Below are positions 27,557 to 35,768 of a stretch of DNA of 64,000 nucleotides, piece after piece. The position numbers and the translations under genes are program-made. The notes below the pieces were generated by a model that saw only the letters and a list, made by a program, of their open reading frames with translations, had not been told where the DNA came from and ran no database searches. Source of the DNA: Candidatus Geocrenenecus huangii (GTDB taxonomy: Archaea; Thermoproteota; Nitrososphaeria_A; Caldarchaeales; Wolframiiraptoraceae); contig JALNKM010000002.1 of the NCBI GenBank assembly GCA_023268155.1, forward strand, positions 124,001-188,000, read 5' to 3'. Position 1 is the stretch's first letter; each line of letters begins with the position of its first letter.

Positions 27557-28335
27557 TGAAGGGGACAACTCCATTTCTTAAGATCTTCACTATCTTGGTT
27601 TTCCTATTCCTCTACTCTCCAATAATTGTAATGGTGGTTTTCTCATTCAATGAATCTAAGTCTATAGGGGTTTTCACGAATTTCTCATTTAGATGGTATG
27701 AGAAGGTTATCAATAATCCTGAAGTCTGGAAAGCCTTATTCAATTCCTTCTGGGTTGGAGCCGTGGTAACGATCGTCTCATTGGTCCTAGGATTAATGAT
27801 GGCCATGGCTGTTACAAGATATAGTTTTAGTGGAAAAAGCATTCTCGAAAGCTTAATACTTATACCTGTGATTATACCAGAGATTGCGGAAGCTCTCTCA
27901 CTACTAATAATGTATATTTTCTTAAATATACCTCTCGGCCCGGTAACCGTCATAATAGGTCACATAGCATTCGATGTTTCATTCGTTACAATAGTGATGC
28001 GAGCGAGGATGGCGGGATACGATAAATCAATTGAAGAAGCAGCGAGAACATTGGGAGCCAACGAGTTCCAGACCTTCTTCAGGATAACGCTACCGACACT
28101 CTATCCTGCAATACTCGCAGCGGGTCTCCTAGCATTCACGTTGAGCTTCGACGACTTGATAAAAACGCTCTTTACCACGGGTCCAGGATTCAAGACACTC
28201 CCATTGATAGTATGGTCTTCAGCCGCTAGGGGAGGGGTCTCACCAGAACTGAACTCCCTATCATCCTTTGCTTTATCTATCTCCTTCCTATTCGCAGTTT
28301 TCAGATTGAGGGCTGAGAGGAGGTTGGAGAGATGA
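27556..28335 (+). CDS. potC: PotC-like ABC transporter permease
   Basis: This 259-residue permease has about six spans and the loop EAARTLGANEFQTFFRITLPTLYPA. It is translationally coupled to both neighbours: one base of overlap with potB and four with potA. With the PotB-like protein it makes the channel of the second Pot importer. Confidence 0.88.
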   Translation: MKGTTPFLKIFTILVFLFLYSPIIVMVVFSFNESKSIGVFTNFSFRWYEKVINNPEVWKALFNSFWVGAVVTIVSLVLGLMMAMAVTRYSFSGKSILESLILIPVIIPEIAEALSLLIMYIFLNIPLGPVTVIIGHIAFDVSFVTIVMRARMAGYDKSIEEAARTLGANEFQTFFRITLPTLYPAILAAGLLAFTLSFDDLIKTLFTTGPGFKTLPLIVWSSAARGGVSPELNSLSSFALSISFLFAVFRLRAERRLER

Positions 28336-29393
28336 ATGACGTATTCTCTGTAGAGTTGGAGAACATAGTTAAAAGATTTGGGAACGTAGTGGCAGTAGAC
28401 CATGTTAACTTGAAGATTAGGGAAAATGAGTTCTTCTCTCTCTTAGGACCTTCAGGATGTGGTAAAACAACAACCTTGAGGATAATCGCTGGACTGGAAG
28501 AACCCGATGAAGGAATAGTCAAAATATATGGTGAAGACGTCACGGACGTGCCCACACATAAGAGAAACATAGGAATGGTCTTCCAGCATCTTGCATTATT
28601 CCCACACATGAATGTATTCGAAAACATAGCTTTCGGATTAAAAATGAGAAAGGTTCAAAAAGAGGAAATAAGGAGGCAAGTAAAGAAGATTCTAGAAATC
28701 GTAAAGCTTGAAGGATTAGAAAATAGGAGGGTAAACCAGCTTAGCGGCGGTCAGCAGCAGCGTGTCGCCCTAGCTCGTGCACTCGTCATTGAGCCTGAAG
28801 TCCTCCTCCTAGATGAACCGCTAGGAGCACTAGACTTAAAGATAAGACAGCATATGATGGTCGAGTTGAAGAATATTCAGAGAAGAGTCAAGACAACATT
28901 CATATATGTTACACATGACCAGACCGAGGCGATGACTATGTCTGATAGGATAGCTATAATGAAAGATGGAAAAGTACAGCAAGTGGGTACGCCTTTAGAG
29001 ATCTACTATAGGCCATCCAATACGTTCGTCGCATCCTTCATAGGCGAAGCCGTAAACCTCATTGAGGGTGAAGTTCGAGAAAACGGTCTAGTAGATACAA
29101 GCCTTGGAACAATCTACTGTACTGAGTCTTTAACAAAAGGCAGGGTGGCGGTGATGGTTAGACCGGAGATGGTTGAGATAAGCGATAAGCTACACGATGT
29201 AGATAACCTGTTTAAGGGTACAGTACAATCAATAATATTCAAGGGCTCATATATAGAGTATCGAGTGGACGTACAAGGCAATACATTCATAGTCCATAAA
29301 CATGGATCAGCAGAACTAGAGAGGATGCACCATCCCGGAGACTTTGTCGAGATAGGATGGAGAAAGAACTCAAGCCTCATAGTACCCATCTAG
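28332..29393 (+). CDS. potA: PotA-like ABC transporter ATPase
   Basis: The 353-residue ATPase has Walker A GPSGCGKTT, VFQHLALFPH, signature LSGGQQQRVALARA, Walker B VLLLDEPLGALD and YVTHDQTEAMTMSD, with a C-terminal TOBE-type domain. It is the last transporter gene of the operon, and the first saccharopine-dehydrogenase-like gene begins only 30 bases after it. Confidence 0.92.
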   Translation: MNDVFSVELENIVKRFGNVVAVDHVNLKIRENEFFSLLGPSGCGKTTTLRIIAGLEEPDEGIVKIYGEDVTDVPTHKRNIGMVFQHLALFPHMNVFENIAFGLKMRKVQKEEIRRQVKKILEIVKLEGLENRRVNQLSGGQQQRVALARALVIEPEVLLLDEPLGALDLKIRQHMMVELKNIQRRVKTTFIYVTHDQTEAMTMSDRIAIMKDGKVQQVGTPLEIYYRPSNTFVASFIGEAVNLIEGEVRENGLVDTSLGTIYCTESLTKGRVAVMVRPEMVEISDKLHDVDNLFKGTVQSIIFKGSYIEYRVDVQGNTFIVHKHGSAELERMHHPGDFVEIGWRKNSSLIVPI

Positions 29394-29423
29394 AAGAAAA
29401 CATGTAGCGGTGAGGTAGAACAT

Positions 29424-30581
29424 ATGAAGTTTCTAGTATTGGGAGGGGCTGGGGCGATAGGCTCAGTAATAGTTAGAGACCTACTATCAAGCGACAGTGT
29501 AGAAGAAGTCGTCATAGGAGAGATAGATAGAGACCGAGCTCTCAGATTCATTAAATCGATCAACGATGGTAGATTATCATTTAGGTATATAGATGTTAGA
29601 AGAGTGGATCTCCTCGCAGAAGAGATGAAGAAATATGATGTAACAATCAATTCAACATGGTTCGAGTATAACTTGGAGGCGACGAGGGCGGCTATAAACG
29701 CGAAAGCTAGACTCATCGATCTAGGTGGATTATACTATATGACTTTGAAGCAGCTGGACTTGGACGATGATGCTAGGAGAGCCGAAGCATCTATACTAAT
29801 CGGTTGCGGAGAAGATCCTGGCATAAGCAACATCTTGGCAAGATATGTTTCAGATAGACTCGATGAAGTAGACTCTATCTTGATTAGAGATGGAGATAGA
29901 GATTTAAGGCCTCCGCAGAGAGCCATATTCAAATTTTCTGTAAAAACCATGATGGATGAATGGACGAGGAACGCTGTAATCTTTAAGGATGGAAAGTGTG
30001 AAGAGGTGCCGCCACTTAGTGGAGTAGAAGAGTTCGAGTTTCCAGAACCTGTTGGGAGAGTGAAAGTTTGTTTCAGTCTTCACTCAGAGCTTGCAACCAT
30101 CCCTAAATACATTGGTAAAGGATTAAGATATGTAGACTTTAAGATAAATTACGATTTTGACATGATTGATATTCTCAAGAAGCTCGGATTCTTCTCTGAC
30201 CAGCATATAACTATAGATAATTTAGAGCTCTCCATAAAAGATTTCACAACTCATATCCTAAGGAGATGCATGTTTGATCCAACTAGAGACACGATAGATG
30301 ATGCTGCATGCATCTTTACTAAGATTATAGGTAAGAAAGATGGTAGAGATATCATCTACTCAATGTATGCATTGTCGACTTCAAAGAAGGAGTGGAATAC
30401 ATCGGCCTCCAGCTATCTTACAGGAGTCCCCGCATCAATCGCTGCTCAAATGATGGTTAAAGAAGAGATAAGATTTAAGGGGGTCAAGCCTCCTGAAGTA
30501 TGTATACCTGCAGAAAAGTTTCTAGAAAACCTAAGCCGCAAAAATATAGTGATTGGAGAAAGAATCGAGAAAAAATGGTAG
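29424..30581 (+). CDS. Saccharopine dehydrogenase-like NAD(P)-dependent oxidoreductase (paralogue 1)
   Basis: The 385-residue protein begins with a Rossmann motif (FLVLGGAGAIGSVIVRDLL) and has the long saccharopine-dehydrogenase C-terminal domain, with GCGEDPGISNILARYVSDRL in the middle. The family (COG1748) includes saccharopine reductase, carboxynorspermidine synthase and homospermidine-synthase-like enzymes, all working on C-N bonds formed from an amine and a carbonyl compound. Position in a Pot-type operon, 30 bases after potA, suggests it acts on the imported compound. The exact reaction cannot be read from sequence. Confidence 0.83.
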   Translation: MKFLVLGGAGAIGSVIVRDLLSSDSVEEVVIGEIDRDRALRFIKSINDGRLSFRYIDVRRVDLLAEEMKKYDVTINSTWFEYNLEATRAAINAKARLIDLGGLYYMTLKQLDLDDDARRAEASILIGCGEDPGISNILARYVSDRLDEVDSILIRDGDRDLRPPQRAIFKFSVKTMMDEWTRNAVIFKDGKCEEVPPLSGVEEFEFPEPVGRVKVCFSLHSELATIPKYIGKGLRYVDFKINYDFDMIDILKKLGFFSDQHITIDNLELSIKDFTTHILRRCMFDPTRDTIDDAACIFTKIIGKKDGRDIIYSMYALSTSKKEWNTSASSYLTGVPASIAAQMMVKEEIRFKGVKPPEVCIPAEKFLENLSRKNIVIGERIEKKW

Positions 30582-30678
30582 ATCTTATATTATTCATTCT
30601 AGTTAAGCCTAATTTTTGCATATTTCATCTATTCTTTATTTTTATTCATAATTAAAGAATTTATGCATGTATTACTAA

Positions 30679-31926
30679 TTGTTAGGCTTGAGTGGGAGAG
30701 GGTGTTCTTTGTCTGGAAACGTCATGGTTATTGGTGTGGGTGGGGTCGGCCACGTTATCGTCTCCACCCTCATCCCAGACCCGTTAGTAGACCAGATCAT
30801 AGCAGTAGATATATCTGAAAAGAATCTTAAACATCTCGAAGAAAAATACGGGAGGGAAAAGATATCTATACATAAAGTTGATGCGAGAAATTCAGACCAA
30901 CTAAGTAAATTAATGAAGAATGCGAGCATCCTAGTTAACGCAGCACATTATTCCTTGAATCTAAACCTTATAGAAAACTGCTTGAGGAATAAATGCAACT
31001 TTATAAGTCTAACCGGTGGAGAAGAATTATGGATAGAAGAAGGCTCCAGATTTAAGGAAATGGTTGAGCTACATCTACAGAGAGATTCTGAATGGAGAAA
31101 GAATGAGTTGACTGGGATACTGGGGTTAGGAGAAGACCCTGGCCTCTCAAATATCTTTGCAAGATACTTAGTAGAGAATTTCGATGAATTAGATGAGGTG
31201 GTGATAAGAGACGCGGACACGGTTGAAGATAATAGGTTTATCATTGTACCATTATGGAGTAGAGAAGAATTATTATTGTCAAGTATCGCTCCAGCTATAT
31301 ACTATGAAGACGGAGTATTCAAGAAGGCTGAGCCTCTAAGCATCTGCCAAGAACACGTTTTCCCTGATCCAGTAAAAGTTAAGAAAATCTATCTAAAAGA
31401 ACATCCGGAAGTCTGGACTCTCTCGGTATTCCTTCCAAAGAAAGCAAGAAGAATATCATTCTGGTATAATTATGATGGATTATCTGCAGAGATCATTAGA
31501 GCTCTGTGGAAGATGAAGCTACTATCTAGAGAGAAAGTTAACGTCAAGGGAGTGCAGGTATCACCTTTTGACGTGGTCGTCGAGGTTTTACCCCAACCAA
31601 TAGATTTAGTAGACATTCAGGGATACGCCGGCATTGAAGTAGAAGTCAAAGGAAGAAAAAATGATGCCTTTCTATCGCAGAAGATTTTCACATATATCTC
31701 GCATAAAGAAGCGTATGACAGAGTAGGAGTTAACGGTACTTCATACCTCGTGGGTTTACCTGCAGCCATAGGAGTCAGCCTACTACTTAGAGGGGAATTA
31801 AGAGGGAAAGGGTTACTCTTCCCCGAGCAGCTTAACCCCCAGCCATTCATTAAAGAATTGACGAAACATAACTTACCATTGATATTTGAAGAAAGAAGAA
31901 TATCGGAGCTCAGGGAACCCTTATAG
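30679..31926 (+). CDS. Saccharopine dehydrogenase-like oxidoreductase (paralogue 2)
   Basis: The 415-residue protein has Rossmann motif VIGVGGVGHVIVSTL at about residues 17-31 and GLGEDPGLSNIFARYLVENF, matching paralogue 1 and the gene at 35769-36941. The first ~15 residues are extra; a start at Met16 (MVIGVGG) is possible. It follows paralogue 1 by 97 bases and probably shares its transcript. The paralogues are clearly diverged, so they may act on successive substrates or form a hetero-oligomer. Confidence 0.83.
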   Translation: MLGLSGRGCSLSGNVMVIGVGGVGHVIVSTLIPDPLVDQIIAVDISEKNLKHLEEKYGREKISIHKVDARNSDQLSKLMKNASILVNAAHYSLNLNLIENCLRNKCNFISLTGGEELWIEEGSRFKEMVELHLQRDSEWRKNELTGILGLGEDPGLSNIFARYLVENFDELDEVVIRDADTVEDNRFIIVPLWSREELLLSSIAPAIYYEDGVFKKAEPLSICQEHVFPDPVKVKKIYLKEHPEVWTLSVFLPKKARRISFWYNYDGLSAEIIRALWKMKLLSREKVNVKGVQVSPFDVVVEVLPQPIDLVDIQGYAGIEVEVKGRKNDAFLSQKIFTYISHKEAYDRVGVNGTSYLVGLPAAIGVSLLLRGELRGKGLLFPEQLNPQPFIKELTKHNLPLIFEERRISELREPL

Positions 31927-32032
31927 ATGCAATATTCTTATAACACTTTCATTAACTAGAATCTTCTGGCCACCTTAGACCTTAATAAAACTCATAACGA
32001 CGCTTCGACCATACAAGATTGGGCACTGTATC

Positions 32033-33085
32033 ATGAAGATTATTCCACCTACGCCTACCTCATGCGGTATACTCTTCTCATATAGATGTAACTCTGAATG
32101 CAGGCATTGTATGTATGCATGCTCGCCTAGATGGAGTAACGATTGGATAACGATAAATGATTTAAAAACGATACTCTCCCAGCTCTCAGACAAGATCATG
32201 CCTTCACCATATGGAGTCTCTAGGGTGGGAATTAACTATGGGTTACATTTTACAGGAGGCGAGCCATTCCTAAACTACTCTCTTCTTCTGGAAGCGGTAG
32301 AAATCGCAAAAGAACATGGTATACCCTCGACCTTTGTTGAAACAAACTCTTTCTGGTGCATGGATCCCGAGAAGACTATTGAGAGGTTGAGGGAACTTAA
32401 AGAAGCCGGACTCGACGGGATACTGGTAAGTGTTAACCCATTCATAACCGAGTACATACCCTTCGAGAGAATAGAAAACAACATCATATCAAGCTTCAAA
32501 GTCTTCGGAATAAATACAATGATATATCAATACGAGTTCTATAAACAGTTTAAAGAAGCGAATCTAAGAGGATTACTCAAGTTTGAAGACTACATAAGGA
32601 TGTATGGAGTTGAGGGTTTAGAAATGGTCGAGCTCATACCTATGGGTCGAGCATGTTACCAGCTTAGACACCTATTCAATAAATATCCTGCCCACGTCTT
32701 CTTCAGAGAAAACTGTAGGTCAAGTCTTCTCAGAGAATGGCATGCGCATATCGATAACTATGGAAACTATATGACAGGATATTGTGGAGGAATATCGCTT
32801 GGAGATGCAAGAAAACTAGACCAACTAGTAGAAGAAGGAATAGAATTGGATGATAAACCGATACTAGAAATGTTGATAAACAAGAACCTAGGGGAACTCT
32901 ACAAATTTGTCGTAAAAGAATTTAACTATAAAGAAAAAGTTGGCGGCTACATATCTAAATGCCATCTATGCTTAGATATGAGGAGATGCATCGCAACACG
33001 ATCAAGAGATTATCCTGAACTCTCTCCAAGAGAATATTATCAACATCTAACCTCAAATAAAGAGTCTAGTATGCCGAACATCTAA
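32033..33085 (+). CDS. Radical SAM protein with C-terminal auxiliary cysteines
   Basis: The 350-residue protein has the radical SAM [4Fe-4S] motif C19-x3-C23-x2-C26 (RCNSECRHC) and the GGEP motif (FTGGEPF) that binds SAM. Cysteines near the C terminus (GYC, then CHLCLDMRRC) could hold a second cluster, as in SPASM-like enzymes. It follows the saccharopine-dehydrogenase-like pair on the same strand, 106 bases after the second. The substrate is unknown; it might modify a compound handled by that operon or a peptide. I see no precursor peptide gene next to it. Confidence 0.85.
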   Translation: MKIIPPTPTSCGILFSYRCNSECRHCMYACSPRWSNDWITINDLKTILSQLSDKIMPSPYGVSRVGINYGLHFTGGEPFLNYSLLLEAVEIAKEHGIPSTFVETNSFWCMDPEKTIERLRELKEAGLDGILVSVNPFITEYIPFERIENNIISSFKVFGINTMIYQYEFYKQFKEANLRGLLKFEDYIRMYGVEGLEMVELIPMGRACYQLRHLFNKYPAHVFFRENCRSSLLREWHAHIDNYGNYMTGYCGGISLGDARKLDQLVEEGIELDDKPILEMLINKNLGELYKFVVKEFNYKEKVGGYISKCHLCLDMRRCIATRSRDYPELSPREYYQHLTSNKESSMPNI

Positions 33086-33205
33086 AAATAAAATTTGTAT
33101 CCTGAAATAATGGCTTAGGAAGATAGGTTCATAACGACAGGTTGGCCGGCTACACGGGTTAAAATCTACTCGATCCGCTTAGAAGACTTGGTCACTGGAT
33201 ATCCG

Positions 33206-33427
33206 TTACCTTATCTTCTTGCCCCAATAATTTATGAATGTTTTCAAAGATCTATCGTATGTTCTCTCTATCTCAGGGGGAAAGAAACATGCTGGAAGCT
33301 CACGATGACTCCAATGATAGCGTAGACATTCACAGCATATACCTTTCCTAGGGCATGGCTCGTAAGTACAATTACAACTCTTAAGATTTGAATCAATTCT
33401 ACATATCCTCTGAGACATTACAAACAC
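33206..33427 (-). CDS. Small Cys-rich protein, DUF6485-like
   Basis: The 73-residue protein has eight cysteines, grouped as C9, C18-x-C20, C25, C31-C32-x-C34 and C47 (Cys-rich segment CNCTYEPCPRKGICCECL), followed by a conserved HWSHRELPACFFP stretch. This pattern matches the DUF6485 family as I remember it, suspected to bind metal. The more likely start is Met4 (MSQRICR). It faces the radical SAM gene in convergent orientation. Confidence 0.7.
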   Translation of the reverse strand: MFVMSQRICRIDSNLKSCNCTYEPCPRKGICCECLRYHWSHRELPACFFPPEIERTYDRSLKTFINYWGKKIR

Positions 33428-33547
33428 CTAAAAATATTCAAGAACATCTTCTACAAAAACATAACCTAAGATCTATAATCAACATATAATTTCTACACAG
33501 TTTTCTAAAATTACAATCAACAATAGTTACGACTACTTATTTGCTGT

Positions 33548-33894
33548 CTATATTGTTAGAGACCGGGTTCCGGAAACCGCTATCATCAAGTCGACGTCAT
33601 AAATCTCCTCACCTTTCAGTAATGCTTCAACCTTAATCTTGGATGCAAGTCTAATGACTTCATCATCAACGTCGTATATCGTTACCATTTTAGAGCTTCG
33701 TCAAGCCATGCAAGTTCTCTTGCATATCCGTATTTTCTCCACAGATAAAGCGCTCCAACCATAAGATAATACTCTGTTAATCTACTTATTCCTATGTCTT
33801 CCACTTTATCTTTCAGAGATTCCAGAGTTTTACGTGCTTTCAGATCTCCCTTCTTAAGAGCTATTAAGAAGCTCGTGTCAATGAGAAGCCTCAT
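33548..33894 (-). pseudogene. vapC: Broken VapC-type PIN-domain toxin
   Basis: The first part (33682-33894) encodes MRLLIDTSFLIALKKGD and LTEYYLMVGALYLW, with the PIN-domain acidic residue Asp6 and the Glu of SRLTEY; it stops at ALKW after 70 residues. In the next frame, 33548-33688 continues the PIN fold (TIYDVDDEVIRLASKIKVEALLKG then EEIYDVDLMIAVSG, with the Asp pair), then ends early after about 46 residues. A frameshift near 33685 therefore breaks the gene, and the last beta strand and helix also look lost. Usual VapC length is about 130. It sits four codons into overlap with its vapB antitoxin. Confidence 0.7.
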
Positions 33895-34117
33895 ACGTTC
33901 TCACTCTGAACTCCGCCTTTATTCTCTTTACTACTTCTAGCATTTCATCCTCACTACCCGTTAAGTAATTCGATAATGATAAAATCTTCTCAATCCTTAG
34001 CGACACATTAGACTTAATGAGAAAGTTTATGACCTCGGAGAAAGATCGTTTACCTTTTATGCTCTCTAACTCCTCATATACTTCGTCAGAGACTGTTATG
34101 GTTTTCATATAAAACAC
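33878..34117 (-). CDS. vapB: VapB-type antitoxin
   Basis: The 79-residue protein has the archaeal VapB pattern: N-terminal strand MKTITVSDEVYEELESIKGKRSFSEVI (a DNA-binding, AbrB/RHH-like fold of the DUF217 type) and a C-terminal tail that wraps the toxin. Met4 at 34108 is probably the real start. It overlaps vapC by 17 bases. With the toxin frameshifted, the module is probably decaying. Other VapB copies might persist only as unlinked antitoxin. Confidence 0.75.
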   Translation of the reverse strand: MFYMKTITVSDEVYEELESIKGKRSFSEVINFLIKSNVSLRIEKILSLSNYLTGSEDEMLEVVKRIKAEFRVRTYEASH

Positions 34118-34294
34118 ATATTAATAATATATGTTTTACTTCATTTACCAACATACTATAAAGACCCCCATGAATAAAGCCGAAGCAGCTGTCAACACTC
34201 TTCCTAAGCTTTGTATATGATGTCATCCACTCCTTAAGGATGAGGGTAATATGCTAGGAAAATTATCACTGAGTCTGAGGTTATGCCTATCTCA

Positions 34295-34499
34295 CTATCC
34301 ACGATTAATATATCTCCTCCCCCTATAGATGTTTGGGAGCAGTTTAGATTCTCTCAGAATCAGGTCTCCCTGCCTGAAGACTCTAGCCATCTCCACCATC
34401 CCTTACTTCTACTATATCTTCTAGATCGGGTGACGTAAAGAAGCAACTCAGATATTCTACCTCTACAACATCTTCATATATGTCTAAGTCTTCTTCCAT
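34295..34499 (-). pseudogene. Two overlapping fragmentary small ORFs
   Basis: An acidic 38-residue frame (34383-34499, beginning MEEDLDIYEDVVEVEYL) overlaps a 31-residue frame (34295-34390, beginning MARVFRQGDLILRES). The second seems to continue after a frame change as GDILIVDSEIGITSDSV, ending about 34245. The pieces read like real protein, but no family could be named. They may be the remains of one or two small genes. Confidence 0.3.
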
Positions 34500-34631
34500 T
34501 CTATGCGTTAGAGTATGGGATTTGTTGAGGTTCTATGAACTCGCTGGGTTCACGATATAGCGGAAGCATAGGCAGCTCGAAAAACCATCTCAAGAAGCAT
34601 ATGCTACTACCAACATAGCTCACCATATAAT

Positions 34632-34705
34632 GGGGCCGCTGGGATTTGAACCCAGGACCACGCGGGCCCAAGCCGCGTATCATAGCCATGCTAGACCACG
34701 GCCCC
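34632..34705 (-). tRNA. tRNA-Pro (anticodon UGG)
   Basis: The minus strand folds as a complete 74-base tRNA: acceptor arm GGGGCCG/CGGCCCC, D arm starting GTCTAGC, anticodon stem CGCGG/CCGCG with loop CUUGGGC (UGG anticodon preceded by U33), and T arm CTGGG/CCCAG with loop TTCAAAT. No CCA is encoded and no intron is seen. A small frame at 34501-34689 on the same strand is a by-product of the tRNA and is not a gene. Confidence 0.95.
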
Positions 34706-35001
34706 TACATTATACGAGTTTTACTATGTTATTTTTTAGCTTTGCGTATCTATGTGACGTATTATCCGTAGATTGATTAAGTTAACACTCTATTTTTCAT
34801 TGATTTTCGTCAGATTCGTCGAGTTTAATAGATCGACTGTTATCTTCTCCTCAACAATTATTACGAAGTCGTAGGCACAATCATAAAAATCGAATTCTTC
34901 GAGTGTGAAAAATATTTGCGTGGATAATCCTTCCTGCTTTCCAAGTCGATGATGACTCTAGGCTAATGCTGAGCAATTTAATTCGTTGAGATATTTAAGG
35001 T

Positions 35002-35661
35002 TCAGACACGTCTACCACCGCAAAACCTAATGATGTATTTCACTGCTAATTCTTCAGCTTCCCTTAGCTTCGGAGGGGATAACCCGGGGATACCGCAAGT
35101 CATTAGATAGATATTTCTAGTTTGTAGAGTCACCTTGCTGTAATCGGCGTCACGATAGGGGTAGATCGCTATGAGCCTCTTAGAATCTGATATTACTAGC
35201 TCTCCGCCTTTTAAGATTCTAGGCTCTTTCATGCCTATTCCATGAAAAGATTCACCCTGCTCTGCAAACCTCATCAACATACTGTCTTCGATCTTGTCAG
35301 CGTCAAAGGCCGCCAGAGCTACACCGGATTCAGCAGAGGCAAGATTGTAAGAGTCGACAAGCGTGTTTATAGTTGGAAGTTCTTCACCGCTGAGAATTCT
35401 CCGGATTAAGGCTTCGGACGCAGGTCTTATCTTTGTGGGGTCAATCCCTATCCTCCAAAAGAAGTTCCTATATAACTTGACTACCGGGTCATCTTTCAAG
35501 CTTTCCAACGTGTACCTTGACCTAACACGCTCGTAAACCTCCAGCTTAAACTTCTCTAACTCCTCTGAGACCTTTCTAACCTCCACGGAGTCTAACCTCG
35601 CTAACAAGACTAACAAGTCTGGAAAACGTTCCCTAACCTTTTCGTCGATTATTAACTCCAT
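35002..35661 (-). CDS. B3/B4 tRNA-binding-domain protein (PheRS beta-like fragment family)
   Basis: The 219-residue protein matches the stand-alone B3/B4 family (COG3382): DPVVKLYRNFFWRIGIDPTKIRPASEALIRR and INTLVDSYNLASAESGVALAAFD are typical. Members share this domain with phenylalanyl-tRNA synthetase beta and are suspected to edit or bind tRNA or amino acids, but no clear role is established. It ends with RFCGGRRV, close to the tRNA-Pro gene on the same strand. It is not in an operon. Confidence 0.82.
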   Translation of the reverse strand: MELIIDEKVRERFPDLLVLLARLDSVEVRKVSEELEKFKLEVYERVRSRYTLESLKDDPVVKLYRNFFWRIGIDPTKIRPASEALIRRILSGEELPTINTLVDSYNLASAESGVALAAFDADKIEDSMLMRFAEQGESFHGIGMKEPRILKGGELVISDSKRLIAIYPYRDADYSKVTLQTRNIYLMTCGIPGLSPPKLREAEELAVKYIIRFCGGRRV

Positions 35662-35768
35662 TCCAGCTCACTCGAAACAGGATTTGGTTAAAAGTATCTA
35701 ATTAGATTTTAGGCTTGTCCGCTTAACTTTGATCATGCATCACTACCTAGTTGATTGATTTTTATTGT

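Larger units (their letters stand above)
34118..35001. other. Mostly non-coding region around tRNA-Pro
   Basis: This 884-base stretch holds the tRNA-Pro gene (34632-34705) and two tiny minus-strand frames (34295-34390 and 34383-34499) that look like fragments. The rest, including 34706-35001, shows no gene. Decayed toxin-antitoxin and small fragments beside a tRNA are consistent with an old integration site, but I see no integrase or direct repeats. Confidence 0.4.

Noticed and set aside
34501-34689. A 62-codon minus-strand frame overlapping the tRNA gene
   Set aside because: Its first third is translated from the tRNA-Pro sequence itself, so it is not a protein gene.
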